64,000 bases of DNA, from NCBI RefSeq assembly GCF_020164745.1, contig NZ_JAIUGV010000001.1, positions 372,001-436,000 of the forward strand, in the 5' to 3' direction. Origin of the DNA: Mesorhizobium sp. ES1-4. GTDB lineage: Bacteria > Pseudomonadota > Alphaproteobacteria > Rhizobiales > Rhizobiaceae. Shown here piece by piece: positions 9,753-17,487 of this stretch. Each line of letters begins with the position of its first letter. Within the stretch, counting starts at the first letter, position 1. The notes beneath the pieces were generated by a model that ran no database searches, was not told the DNA's origin, and worked only from the letters and a program-made list of their open reading frames with translations. Position numbers and translations under genes: made by a program.

Positions 9753-10673
9753 TTACTTCTTCACCGCCGCCGCGACTTCCGCCGCGAAATCGGTCTCTTC
9801 CTTCTCGATGCCTTCGCCGAGCGCGAAACGCAGATAGGCGGTGATCTTGGCGGGAGCGCCGATTTCCTTCTCGGCATCCTTCAGCGCCTGCTCGACGGTG
9901 ATGTCGGGATTGAGCACGAAAGCCTGCTTCAAGAGCACGACTTCCTCATAGAACTTGCGCAGCCGGCCCTCGACCATCTTTTCGATGATGGCTTCCGGCT
10001 TGCCGGACTGGCGCGCCTGGTCGGAGAAGATCGCCTTTTCACGTTCCACCGCGGCCGGGTCGATCTGCTCCGCCGTCAGCGCCATCGGGTTGGTGGCGGC
10101 GACATGCATGGCGACCTGGCGGCCAAAGGCGTTGGCCGCATGCTCGTTGCCGGTGGTCTCGATCGCGACCAGCACGCCGAGCTTGCCGAGGCCGTCGGCA
10201 ACCGAATTGTGGACGTAGCTCGCAACCGCGCCATGCGGAACGGTGAGCTTGGCCGAACGGCGGAAGCCCAGATTCTCGCCGATCGTGCCGACCGCATCCT
10301 TGATGGTGTCGGTGACCGATTTGTCGGATCCCGGATATTTGGCGGCGGCAACAGCCTCGGTCGCGCCGTAGGCAAGCGCCACCTTGGCGACGTGGGCGAC
10401 GATTTCCTGGAAGGCGGCATTGCGGGCGACGAAGTCGGTCTCCGAATTCACCTCGACCACGGCGGCTTCGCGCACGCCGTTATCGACACCGATCAGACCT
10501 TCGGCGGCGGTGCGGCCGGCCTTCTTGTCGGCCTTGGAGATGCCCTTCTTGCGCAGCCAGTCAACGGCCTCTTCCATGTTGCCGTTGGTTTCGTTCAACG
10601 CCGCCTTGCAGTCCATCATGCCCGCGCCGGTCAAGTCGCGGAGTTCTTTGACCTGTGCAGCCGAAATGCTCAT
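9753..10673 (-). CDS. tsf: Tsf, translation elongation factor Ts
   Basis: Nucleotide exchange factor for EF-Tu. The start at 10673 ([21 protein letters not shown]) gives 306 residues, right for alphaproteobacteria; the frame is open 84 codons further upstream but that part overlaps the rpsB end and is not homologous-looking. Both EF-Ts signatures are visible: [16 protein letters not shown] near residue 10 and [11 protein letters not shown] near residue 77. It follows rpsB with a spacer holding two hairpins. Confidence 0.95.
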   Translation of the reverse strand: MSISAAQVKELRDLTGAGMMDCKAALNETNGNMEEAVDWLRKKGISKADKKAGRTAAEGLIGVDNGVREAAVVEVNSETDFVARNAAFQEIVAHVAKVALAYGATEAVAAAKYPGSDKSVTDTIKDAVGTIGENLGFRRSAKLTVPHGAVASYVHNSVADGLGKLGVLVAIETTGNEHAANAFGRQVAMHVAATNPMALTAEQIDPAAVEREKAIFSDQARQSGKPEAIIEKMVEGRLRKFYEEVVLLKQAFVLNPDITVEQALKDAEKEIGAPAKITAYLRFALGEGIEKEETDFAAEVAAAVKK

Positions 10674-10699
10674 TGTCGCCTCTTTGTCTAGAATGCACC

Positions 10700-10728
10700 G
10701 ACGCACCATCGGTATTCGATGGTGCGTC
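10700..10728 (-). other. 12-bp perfect hairpin in the rpsB-tsf spacer, tsf leader
   Basis: GACGCACCATCG (10700-10711) and its exact reverse complement (10717-10728) flank a 5-base loop. It ends about 27 bases before the tsf start codon on the minus strand. There is no poly-U tail, so it is more likely an RNA processing or translation-control element in the tsf leader than a terminator. Its function is inferred from position only. Confidence 0.5.
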
Positions 10729-10757
10729 TGTTTAGCGTGCCAAAATATGAGAAAGAT

Positions 10758-10778
10758 GAAGGCCGTTGACCGGCCTTC
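10758..10778 (-). terminator. Hairpin just after rpsB, possible partial terminator
   Basis: GAAGGCCG and CGGCCTTC form an 8-bp GC-rich stem with a 5-base loop, only 5 bases beyond the rpsB stop. On the minus strand the stem is followed by an interrupted U-rich run (ATCTTTCTCATATTTTGG). This suits an attenuator lowering tsf transcription relative to rpsB, or an mRNA 3' stabilising structure. Confidence 0.5.
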
Positions 10779-10783
10779 GATTA

Positions 10784-11566
10784 TCAAGCCTCGGGGGCTT
10801 CCGACGCCGGAGCCGGATCGAGCGCCGGCTCGACCGGAGCTTCGACCGAAGCGCCGATGTCGACGCCGAGCGCGCCCTGCTGACGGGCGATGCCGTCGAT
10901 CGCGGCCTTGGCGATCAGATCGCAATAGAGCTGGATGGCGCGGGCCGCGTCGTCATTGCCGGGGATCGGGAAGTCGATCTTGTCCGGATCGCAGTTCGAA
11001 TCGATGATGGCCACGACCGGGATGCCCAGGCGCTTCGCCTCGAGGATGGCGATCGCCTCCTTGTTGGTGTCGATCACGAACATCAGGTCGGGCGTCGAGC
11101 CCATGTCCTTGATGCCGCCGAGCGCCTTGTCGAGCTTCTCGCGCTCGCGGTCGAGGTTCAGGCGTTCCTTCTTGGTCAGGCCTTGCGCCTCGCCGGCCAG
11201 CATCTCGTCGAGCTTGCGCAGGCGCTGGATCGAGTTCGAGATCGTCTTCCAGTTGGTCAGCATGCCGCCGAGCCAACGCGAGTTGACGTAGTACTGAGCC
11301 GAACGCTGCGCGGCATCGGCGACGATGTCCGACGCCTGGCGCTTGGTGCCGACGAACAGCACGCGGCCGCCCTTGGCAACGGTATCAGACACCTGCTTCA
11401 GCGCCTGGTGCAGCAAAGGCACCGTCTGCGAAAGGTCGATGATGTGGATGTTGTTGCGGGCGCCGTAGATGTAGGGCGCCATCTTCGGGTTCCAGCGGTG
11501 GGTCTGGTGGCCGAAGTGAATGCCAGCTTCCAAAAGCTGGCGCATGCTGAAATCAGGCAGTGCCAT
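10784..11566 (-). CDS. rpsB: RpsB, 30S ribosomal protein S2
   Basis: Structural protein of the small ribosomal subunit, assembled late with S1. The 260-residue product opens [33 protein letters not shown] (residues 1-29), carries the family block [11 protein letters not shown] near residue 43, and ends with an alpha-proteobacterial Ala/Glu/Pro-rich tail (from about residue 235). A good Shine-Dalgarno (GGAAAGGAA) precedes the ATG. It heads the rpsB-tsf unit and has a sigma70-type promoter about 120 bases upstream. Confidence 0.96.
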   Translation of the reverse strand: MALPDFSMRQLLEAGIHFGHQTHRWNPKMAPYIYGARNNIHIIDLSQTVPLLHQALKQVSDTVAKGGRVLFVGTKRQASDIVADAAQRSAQYYVNSRWLGGMLTNWKTISNSIQRLRKLDEMLAGEAQGLTKKERLNLDREREKLDKALGGIKDMGSTPDLMFVIDTNKEAIAILEAKRLGIPVVAIIDSNCDPDKIDFPIPGNDDAARAIQLYCDLIAKAAIDGIARQQGALGVDIGASVEAPVEPALDPAPASEAPEA

Positions 11567-11694
11567 TCTTATTTCCTTTCCGGTTAGCCTCCACGGACAC
11601 AGGCATTTTTGGACCGAGGTCCTCTAACGCCACCGGAGGTTTCAGCCAGATTTCTCCCGGGCAGACACCAAAGTCCGTGTGTGGAATGAGCGCG

Positions 11695-11723
11695 CATATA
11701 GAGGGGAAGCGCGATAAACGCAA
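11695..11723 (-). promoter_or_regulatory. Predicted sigma70-type promoter of rpsB-tsf
   Basis: On the minus strand TTGCGT (11723-11718) and TATATG (11700-11695) are separated by exactly 17 bases. Transcription would start near 11688, giving a leader of about 120 nucleotides before rpsB, long enough for autoregulation by S2. The motif match is good, but the promoter has not been tested. Confidence 0.55.
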
Positions 11724-11770
11724 GCGCCGCGGCATCCGTGGCGTCACATGCGACGATCCGCGCCCTGCCC

Positions 11771-12049
11771 TTAGCGCTTTACCTTTCCGTTGGGTACCCG
11801 AACGCGCCGGAAGATTGCGACGATCTCCTCGCGGCTGCATTCGATGGCGCCGAGCCGTACCGCGCGGTCGCGCTCGAAGCCGGTTATGTCATAGTGGGGA
11901 GCCGATGTCCTGGGCGGCCCCTGATAGGACGAGCGCTTCACGCCGAGCTGGGATGCAAACCGGTGCAGTTCGTCGGTGTCGTCGGCCATCAGATGGCACC
12001 AGCGGTGGCCGGCCCACTTCCAGATCGCCGCATCGACATAGACCGCCAT
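11771..12049 (-). CDS. DUF4031 domain protein
   Basis: A 92-residue small protein of the DUF4031 family, function unknown. Family features visible are the N-terminal MAVYVDAA, the HLMADDTDELHRFASQLGV block near residue 19 and PHYDITGFERDRAVRLGAIE in the second half. The ATG at 12049 is preceded by an in-frame TTG at 12052. It follows the EipB-like gene after 36 bases on the same strand and may be cotranscribed with it. Confidence 0.75.
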   Translation of the reverse strand: MAVYVDAAIWKWAGHRWCHLMADDTDELHRFASQLGVKRSSYQGPPRTSAPHYDITGFERDRAVRLGAIECSREEIVAIFRRVRVPNGKVKR

Positions 12050-12085
12050 CAAGTCCGCCGCGGCCGGTTCACTCGCGCATCGCTG

Positions 12086-12916
12086 CTATTTCGACACCGG
12101 GCAAGGCTTTGTCTGGTCGAACAGCGACAGGTTGACCAGCTTGCCGGTCATGGAGAAGTCGCCATAGTCCATGACGAGATCGCGGGTAATGCCGTTCTCG
12201 TGCAGCTTGAAGCTGATCCGGTATTCAGGCACTTCCTCGCCGCCCTGGGCGCTGTCGTCGAAATAGGCGATGTCGACCGGCCAATATTTGTCGGTGGCGA
12301 GCTTGGCCAGCGCCGGAGCTTCCGGATCGGCCTTGTCGGCTTCGGTCTTCTTGCCGACGACAACCGTGGTCGTCATCACCTTGTTGGCGTCCTCCGAGCC
12401 GTCGAACAAGTTGGTCTGGTAGAAGTTTTCGCCCTTTTCGGCCTTTCCGATCAGTTCGACCAGATGCTGGGTCGGAAACTGGGTGGCCGCGAGCTCCAGG
12501 CTGTTCTTCTCCGGCTTCTCGATCTCGACCTTCAGCCCCTTGGCATTCTTTGTCGCGACGCCCTTGACCTCCTTGTCGAGGTTCTGGTCGACGTAGGACT
12601 TCGTCACGAAAGAAAACGTCTTGCCTTCCGCGTCCTCGAAGGTGGTGGTCTGCTGGTCGGTCAGCTTCGTGTTGTCGCTGGTGGCGATCTGGGTGACGAA
12701 ACGAAATTTCACCGTATAGCCTTCGCAGGCCGAGCCATTGAACTCGTAGACCATGCGGCCGCTGATGCCGGTGATGCCGGACCGATCGTCCGCCTTCTTG
12801 AGGGTGAGATCGTAGACGGCGCGATGTGCCTGCAGCGCCGGTACGGCGAAAGCGGAGCCCACGGGAAAGAGCGCGGACAACAGAACGGCGTGGAATGCAA
12901 GGCGCGTTGCGCGCAT
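12086..12916 (-). CDS. EipB-like periplasmic cell-envelope integrity protein (DUF1849)
   Basis: Member of the DUF1849/EipB family, periplasmic beta-spiral proteins needed for envelope integrity in Brucella. From the ATG at 12916 the product has 276 residues, starting with a Sec signal peptide (MRATRLAFHAVLLSALFPVGSAFA). Mature features are HRAVYDLTLKKADDRSGITG, SGRMVYEFNGSACEGY and a C-terminal TKPCPVSK. The two cysteines occupy the positions of the conserved EipB disulfide. An upstream in-frame extension to 13099 lacks protein-like character and is rejected. It is divergent from ridA. Confidence 0.85.
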   Translation of the reverse strand: MRATRLAFHAVLLSALFPVGSAFAVPALQAHRAVYDLTLKKADDRSGITGISGRMVYEFNGSACEGYTVKFRFVTQIATSDNTKLTDQQTTTFEDAEGKTFSFVTKSYVDQNLDKEVKGVATKNAKGLKVEIEKPEKNSLELAATQFPTQHLVELIGKAEKGENFYQTNLFDGSEDANKVMTTTVVVGKKTEADKADPEAPALAKLATDKYWPVDIAYFDDSAQGGEEVPEYRISFKLHENGITRDLVMDYGDFSMTGKLVNLSLFDQTKPCPVSK

Positions 12917-13053
12917 GAGGTACTCCGATCGTCGCGGCTGATGCAGGCCGCAGGGAAAGATGGTCCAGCTTAAAAAAAGTCGTGGCGGAAGCGAGGCAAA
13001 AATAGCAATTTCGGCCCCGCCAGCCCGGCAGCTTCCAGCAATAGGGAAAAGCA

Positions 13054-13518
13054 ATGAGTGAAACAATCGAAAAGCGGCTAACGGATCTCGGCGTGACACT
13101 TCCTGTTGCCGCCGCGCCCGCCGCCAACTACGTACCCTTTTGCAGAACCGGAAACCTGCTGTTCACGGCAGGACAATTGCCGCTGAAGGACGGCAAGCTG
13201 CAGGCGACCGGCCTGCTCGGCCGCGACGTCGATACGGCAACCGGCAAGGATGCGGCAAAATACTGCGCCATCAATATCCTGGCGCAAGCCAAGGCGGCAC
13301 TTGGCGACCTCGACAAGATCCGCCGTCTGGTGAAGATCACCGTCTTCGTGGCGTCGGCCCCCGGCTTCATCGAGCAGCATCTGGTCGCCAATGGCGCCTC
13401 CGATTTCCTGGTTGCCGCGCTTGGCGAAGGCGGCAAGCATGCACGCTCCGCTGTCGGCACCGCCTCCCTGCCGCTTGATGCCGCGGTGGAGATCGAAGCG
13501 ATCTTCGAAGTCGAATGA
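13054..13518 (+). CDS. RidA/YjgF family enamine/imine deaminase-like protein
   Basis: A 154-residue RidA-family protein; members hydrolyse reactive enamine/imine intermediates from PLP enzymes, though many paralogues have other roles. Visible family blocks are CRTGNLLFTAGQLP near residue 30, AINILAQAKAALGDLDKIRRLVKITVF in the middle, and ARSAVGTASLPLDAAVEIEAI at the C terminus, containing the conserved Arg and Glu. This resembles the longer YjgH/YoaB-like subgroup, so canonical deaminase activity is uncertain. It is followed by the GDPD gene, almost overlapping. Confidence 0.85.
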   Translation: MSETIEKRLTDLGVTLPVAAAPAANYVPFCRTGNLLFTAGQLPLKDGKLQATGLLGRDVDTATGKDAAKYCAINILAQAKAALGDLDKIRRLVKITVFVASAPGFIEQHLVANGASDFLVAALGEGGKHARSAVGTASLPLDAAVEIEAIFEVE

Positions 13519-13532
13519 GGGAAGGTGCGGAT

Positions 13533-14261
13533 ATGACCGACCTCTCCTGGCTGACGGCGCGGCCGATTGCCCATCGCGGCCTTCACGACATGAACAAGAC
13601 GCGCTGGGAAAACACGCTTTCCGCCTTCGCCGCCGCTGCCGAACGAGGCTACGCGATCGAATGCGACGTGCACCTGTCGTCGGATGGCGTTCCCGTCGTC
13701 ATACATGATGACGATCTGCAACGGCTGACCGGGCAGGACGGTTTCGTCTGGCAACGCAGCGCGGCCGAACTGGCCGCGCTCAAGGTTGGCGGCACGACGG
13801 ATCACGTGCCGACGCTGCAGGAAGCACTCGACCTCGTCGATGGCCGGGTGCCCATGGTTGTCGAACTGAAGGGGATTCCCGGCCGTGACGAAGGCCTCGT
13901 GGCGCGCGTCGGCAAGGTGCTCAACCGCTACAGGGGCAAGGCGGCGATCATGTCGTTCGATCACTGGCTGATCCGCGATTTCCCCAAACATGCGCCCGGC
14001 ATTCCGGCCGGATTGACCGCATATGGCAAGGACACCAAGCTGATCGAAGCGCATTTTTCCATGCTGGCGCACGAACTCGCCTTTATCTCCTATGCCGCTG
14101 GCGACCTGCCGAACCGGTTTGTCAGATTCGTGCGCGAAAAGCTCAAAATGCCTGTCATCACCTGGACGGTGCATGACCAGCCGGCGGTCGACCTGACCTT
14201 TAGATATGCCGACCAGATGACGTTCGAAGGCTTCGAACCCGACCTGGTCGAAGTCGCCTGA
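13533..14261 (+). CDS. Glycerophosphodiester phosphodiesterase family protein
   Basis: Hydrolyses glycerophosphodiesters to glycerol-3-phosphate and an alcohol (GDPD family, TIM barrel). From the ATG at 13533, which has GAGGGAAGG upstream, it has 242 residues; an ATG at 13515 overlapping the ridA stop is the alternative. Key residues are in IAHRGLHD (catalytic His-Arg, near residue 11), ENTLSAFAAAAERGYAIECDV (Glu/Asp metal ligands) and PVVIHDDDLQRLTG (second catalytic His). No signal peptide, so cytosolic. Glycerol-3-P made here could feed the GlpD pathway encoded further along the window. Confidence 0.88.
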   Translation: MTDLSWLTARPIAHRGLHDMNKTRWENTLSAFAAAAERGYAIECDVHLSSDGVPVVIHDDDLQRLTGQDGFVWQRSAAELAALKVGGTTDHVPTLQEALDLVDGRVPMVVELKGIPGRDEGLVARVGKVLNRYRGKAAIMSFDHWLIRDFPKHAPGIPAGLTAYGKDTKLIEAHFSMLAHELAFISYAAGDLPNRFVRFVREKLKMPVITWTVHDQPAVDLTFRYADQMTFEGFEPDLVEVA

Positions 14262-14315
14262 GCAGGTGCCCGAAACGTGACTTGTAGCGGCTCGAATGGA
14301 GCTTAAATAAGCCTC

Positions 14316-15530
14316 ATGAATCAGGGCGGCGATGGCGATGAGCAAACGGCAAATGCGGACTATGCGATCCGCATAGCCGCCGGCATCGGCGCTTTCACCC
14401 GTGATGAATGGAACGGCTTTGCCGGCACTACGCGAGAGGACGTGGAAGCCGGGTATAACCCGCTCGTTTCATTCGCTTTTTTGAGCGCTCTGGAGGATTC
14501 CGGTTGCGCCGTGCGGCGCACTGGCTGGCAAGGCCATCATCTGCGGCTGGAGACCGCGCAAGGCAGGTTGCTCGGCGCTGTTCCCTGTTATCTCAAGTCG
14601 CACAGCCAGGGCGAATACGTGTTCGATCACGGCTGGTCGGATGCTTTCGAGCGCGCCGGCGGCCGTTACTATCCCAAATTGCAAAGTGCCGTGCCATTCA
14701 CGCCCGTCACCGGCCCTCGCCTGCTGGTCGGCATGGGCGAGGATCAGGATGCGGTGAAGGCCGGGCTTGCCGCGGGTCTCAAAATGGTGACCGACAAGCT
14801 CGGCGTGTCCTCGGCGCATGTCACCTTCGCGCAGGAAAGCGACGTCGCGACTCTCGAGGCGGCAGGCTTCCTGCACCGCACCGACCAGCAATTCCATTTC
14901 TTCAACGAAGGTTTCTCGACCTATGACGACTTCCTCGCCACGCTTGCCTCGCGCAAGCGCAAGGCGATGAAGAAGGAACGACGCGAAGCCCTTGCCGATG
15001 GCATCACGATCGACTGGCTGACCGGCAAGGACCTGACCGAAAAGGCCTGGGACGACTTCTTCGCGTTCTATATGGACACCGGCAGCCGCAAATGGGGCCG
15101 CCCCTATCTGAACCGCCAGTTCTTCTCGCTGATCGGCGAACGCATGGCGGACGACATCCTGCTGGTGATGGCCCGGCGCAACGGGCGCTACATTGCCGGC
15201 GCCATCAATTTCATCGGCTCCGACGCGCTCTATGGCCGCAACTGGGGGTGTATCGAGGATCACCCCTACCTGCATTTCGAGGTCTGCTACCACCAGGCCA
15301 TCGACTTCGCCATCGAACGCAAGCTGAAGGTGGTCGAGGCGGGTGCGCAGGGCGAGCACAAGCTGGCGCGCGGCTACCGGCCGGTGATCATGCACTCGGC
15401 GCACTACATTGCGCACCCGGGCCTGCGCAAAGCGGTCGCCGACTATCTTCGACGCGAGCGGCTTGAGGTGGAGCGGATGGGCGAATATCTGGAAGATCAC
15501 ACGCCGTTTCGCAAGGATCTCGAGGAATAG
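14316..15530 (+). CDS. COG3146 predicted N-acyltransferase (DUF482/FemAB-like)
   Basis: A 404-residue cytosolic protein of the COG3146 (DUF482) family, distant relatives of FemAB/GNAT acyltransferases; the substrate is unknown. Typical sequence includes GYNPLVSFAFLSALEDSGC near residue 46, a helix-rich KRKAMKKERREA region, and the C-terminal block HFEVCYHQAIDFAIERKLK then GAQGEHKLARGY. The length matches the family. It sits between the GDPD and HIT genes, all on the plus strand, possibly one transcript. Confidence 0.8.
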   Translation: MNQGGDGDEQTANADYAIRIAAGIGAFTRDEWNGFAGTTREDVEAGYNPLVSFAFLSALEDSGCAVRRTGWQGHHLRLETAQGRLLGAVPCYLKSHSQGEYVFDHGWSDAFERAGGRYYPKLQSAVPFTPVTGPRLLVGMGEDQDAVKAGLAAGLKMVTDKLGVSSAHVTFAQESDVATLEAAGFLHRTDQQFHFFNEGFSTYDDFLATLASRKRKAMKKERREALADGITIDWLTGKDLTEKAWDDFFAFYMDTGSRKWGRPYLNRQFFSLIGERMADDILLVMARRNGRYIAGAINFIGSDALYGRNWGCIEDHPYLHFEVCYHQAIDFAIERKLKVVEAGAQGEHKLARGYRPVIMHSAHYIAHPGLRKAVADYLRRERLEVERMGEYLEDHTPFRKDLEE

Positions 15531-15681
15531 CAGCATTTCGGCATGCGTGCGATCCGGTGGCCACCGCAGGTGCCGCTCGTCGAGGTCGGCATGGGCGATA
15601 AGCTGATCCCCATGGCTCGTCTTGCCGCTCGGAAGTGGCTTCGCTACACAGGACGACAAGGCACCCTCCGGAGCGCTCGCC

Positions 15682-16119
15682 ATGGCCGAAACCACTTATG
15701 ACACCGACAACATCTTCGCAAAAATCCTGCGCGGCGAGATACCCTCGCAGCGCGTCTACGAAGACGAGGCTGTCGTGGCTTTCATGGATGTGATGCCGCA
15801 AGGACCGGGCCATACGCTGGTGGTGCCGAAAGCGCCGTCGCGTAATCTGCTCGACGCCGACCCGTCGACATTCGGCTCCCTTTTCACGGTTGTTCAGAAA
15901 GTCGCACGTGCGGTCAGGAAGGCTCTCAATGCCGACGGCGTCACCATAATGCAGTTCAACGAGCCTGCATCCGGACAAACCGTCTACCACCTGCATATCC
16001 ACGTCATCCCGCGTTTCGACGGCATCCCTCTGAAGCCGCATGCGGGCGCGATGGAGAATCCGCAAGTGCTGGCGCGGAACGCGGACAAGATCCGCAGCGC
16101 CCTCCAGAGCGGAGTTTAA
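15682..16119 (+). CDS. HIT family nucleotide-binding protein
   Basis: Histidine-triad protein, 145 residues from the ATG at 15682 (MAETTYD). Bacterial HIT proteins (Hint type) hydrolyse nucleotide phosphoramidates. It has the family N terminus FAKILRGEIPSQRVYEDE, the nucleotide-binding GPGHTLVVPK and the catalytic triad HLHIHVIPR near residue 99. A 20-codon upstream extension is open but has no matching family sequence. Downstream is the PAP2 gene after about 110 bases. Confidence 0.9.
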   Translation: MAETTYDTDNIFAKILRGEIPSQRVYEDEAVVAFMDVMPQGPGHTLVVPKAPSRNLLDADPSTFGSLFTVVQKVARAVRKALNADGVTIMQFNEPASGQTVYHLHIHVIPRFDGIPLKPHAGAMENPQVLARNADKIRSALQSGV

Positions 16120-16228
16120 TACTTTATAAACCGGCCGATCATCTTGTCGCGTGTATTACCGCCCGCGATTACTTTGTTCATATCTTTGCAAGCCTTCCCC
16201 GGGCATCTCTATCGCAGGGGGACAGGCG

Positions 16229-17362
16229 ATGCGGGATGTTTCGGAAACCTTCGGCAGACAGTTCGGCGCCAGCGTGAGCGGCGCCTTTCTGCATCTCTTG
16301 GCCGAATCCTTTTTTCGCCACCGCGCTATTCATGCGATTGCCTGGTTTACCCTCGGCTTGGGTTTCGTGGTTGGCGCCCACGTCGGCAACCTGCCGGATT
16401 TCGGACTGCTTGCCGACTACGGCTTCTATCTGGGGGTGTATTTATGGGTCGCCGGATGTATTTACGCCGCGTTCCGGTTGCTATGGCTGGCGTTTGTAGA
16501 CGGCGCCGCATCGCCGCTCCGCCTTTTCCTTGGCTCGTTCTGGCAGTTGGTGTCTGATCGAAGGCGCATCGCCAACGGCGTGAACGGCCTGGCAGCGATC
16601 ATGGCTTTTGTATCCGGCTTCGCGGTGTTGAAAGGGGCGATCGCATTGCTGGCGCCTTTCTCCTGGGACCAGGCCTTTGCACGATTCAGCGTCGGCCTGC
16701 ATTTCGGCCGCCCCACTTACCAATGGGTCTGGTGGATTGTCGAACGCCCCCTGGCCGTTCATTTTTTCAATCTTTGTTACAATCTCTGGTTTTTGGTGCT
16801 GCTCTCGGCGATCTTTTCAAGCCTCGCCGCCGCCCGCGATTCGCTTCTGCGCCATCAGTTTCTGCTCAGCTTCATGTTGGTCTGGCTGATAGGCGGCTTC
16901 GGCATTGCCCTGATGTTCTCGTCGGCCGGCCCTTGCTACTACGCCAGGCTCGGCCTTGGCGATCTCTACCAACCGTTGATGGACGCACTTCAATCGGCAA
17001 GCCAGCAATATCCGATCTGGGCCCTGTCCCTGCAGGACAGGCTGTGGGACGGCTATCAGGGCGTGCCTTCGGGCAGCATGGGCATATCGGCATTTCCCTC
17101 CATGCATGTCGCCTCGGCCGTGCTCATTGCCCTCTATGCGACAAGGCTATCCATCCGCCTTGGCGTCTTGATGTGGATATTCGCGGCGCTCATCATGCTC
17201 GGTTCAATTGTCCTTGCCTGGCACTATGCCATAGACGGCTACGCTGGCGCGCTCATTGCCATTGCGATCTGGAAAATTACTGGGGCGGCATTGCACCGGG
17301 CGCACGCCGGAACAGTCATGGTTCCGCTGGCGGATCGCATCCGTGCATTGCCCGAGGCGTGA
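16229..17362 (+). CDS. PAP2-superfamily integral membrane phosphatase/phosphotransferase
   Basis: A 377-residue membrane protein with about eight hydrophobic segments. The PAP2 catalytic motifs sit in the C-terminal half: SMGISAFPSMHVASAVL (first His) and WHYAIDGYAG (second His and Asp), the arrangement of PAP2_3/Aur1-like lipid phosphotransferases. The usual KxxxxxxRP motif is not obvious, which fits that subgroup. The start at 16229 has a strong AGGGGG ribosome site; a longer frame from 16151 is less likely. It is followed by a bidirectional terminator shared with clpA. Confidence 0.75.
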   Translation: MRDVSETFGRQFGASVSGAFLHLLAESFFRHRAIHAIAWFTLGLGFVVGAHVGNLPDFGLLADYGFYLGVYLWVAGCIYAAFRLLWLAFVDGAASPLRLFLGSFWQLVSDRRRIANGVNGLAAIMAFVSGFAVLKGAIALLAPFSWDQAFARFSVGLHFGRPTYQWVWWIVERPLAVHFFNLCYNLWFLVLLSAIFSSLAAARDSLLRHQFLLSFMLVWLIGGFGIALMFSSAGPCYYARLGLGDLYQPLMDALQSASQQYPIWALSLQDRLWDGYQGVPSGSMGISAFPSMHVASAVLIALYATRLSIRLGVLMWIFAALIMLGSIVLAWHYAIDGYAGALIAIAIWKITGAALHRAHAGTVMVPLADRIRALPEA

Positions 17363-17447
17363 TACACCGATAGCCTCGGCGATGCTCGACTTTCCCGAAC
17401 GCGGCGCGCCGTGATTTGCCCGGCCATGCGCCTCATTTGCTCCATGA

Positions 17448-17473
17448 AAAAAGCCCCGTTTCCGGGGCTTTTT
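17448..17473. terminator. Bidirectional rho-independent terminator between the PAP2 gene and clpA
   Basis: AAAAAGCCCCG and CGGGGCTTTTT form an 11-bp stem with a 4-base loop, with A runs on one side and T runs on the other. It can terminate the plus-strand PAP2 transcript and the minus-strand clpS-clpA transcript, whose stop is 15 bases away. Confidence 0.9.
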
Positions 17474-17487
17474 CAACTTTCGCGGGC

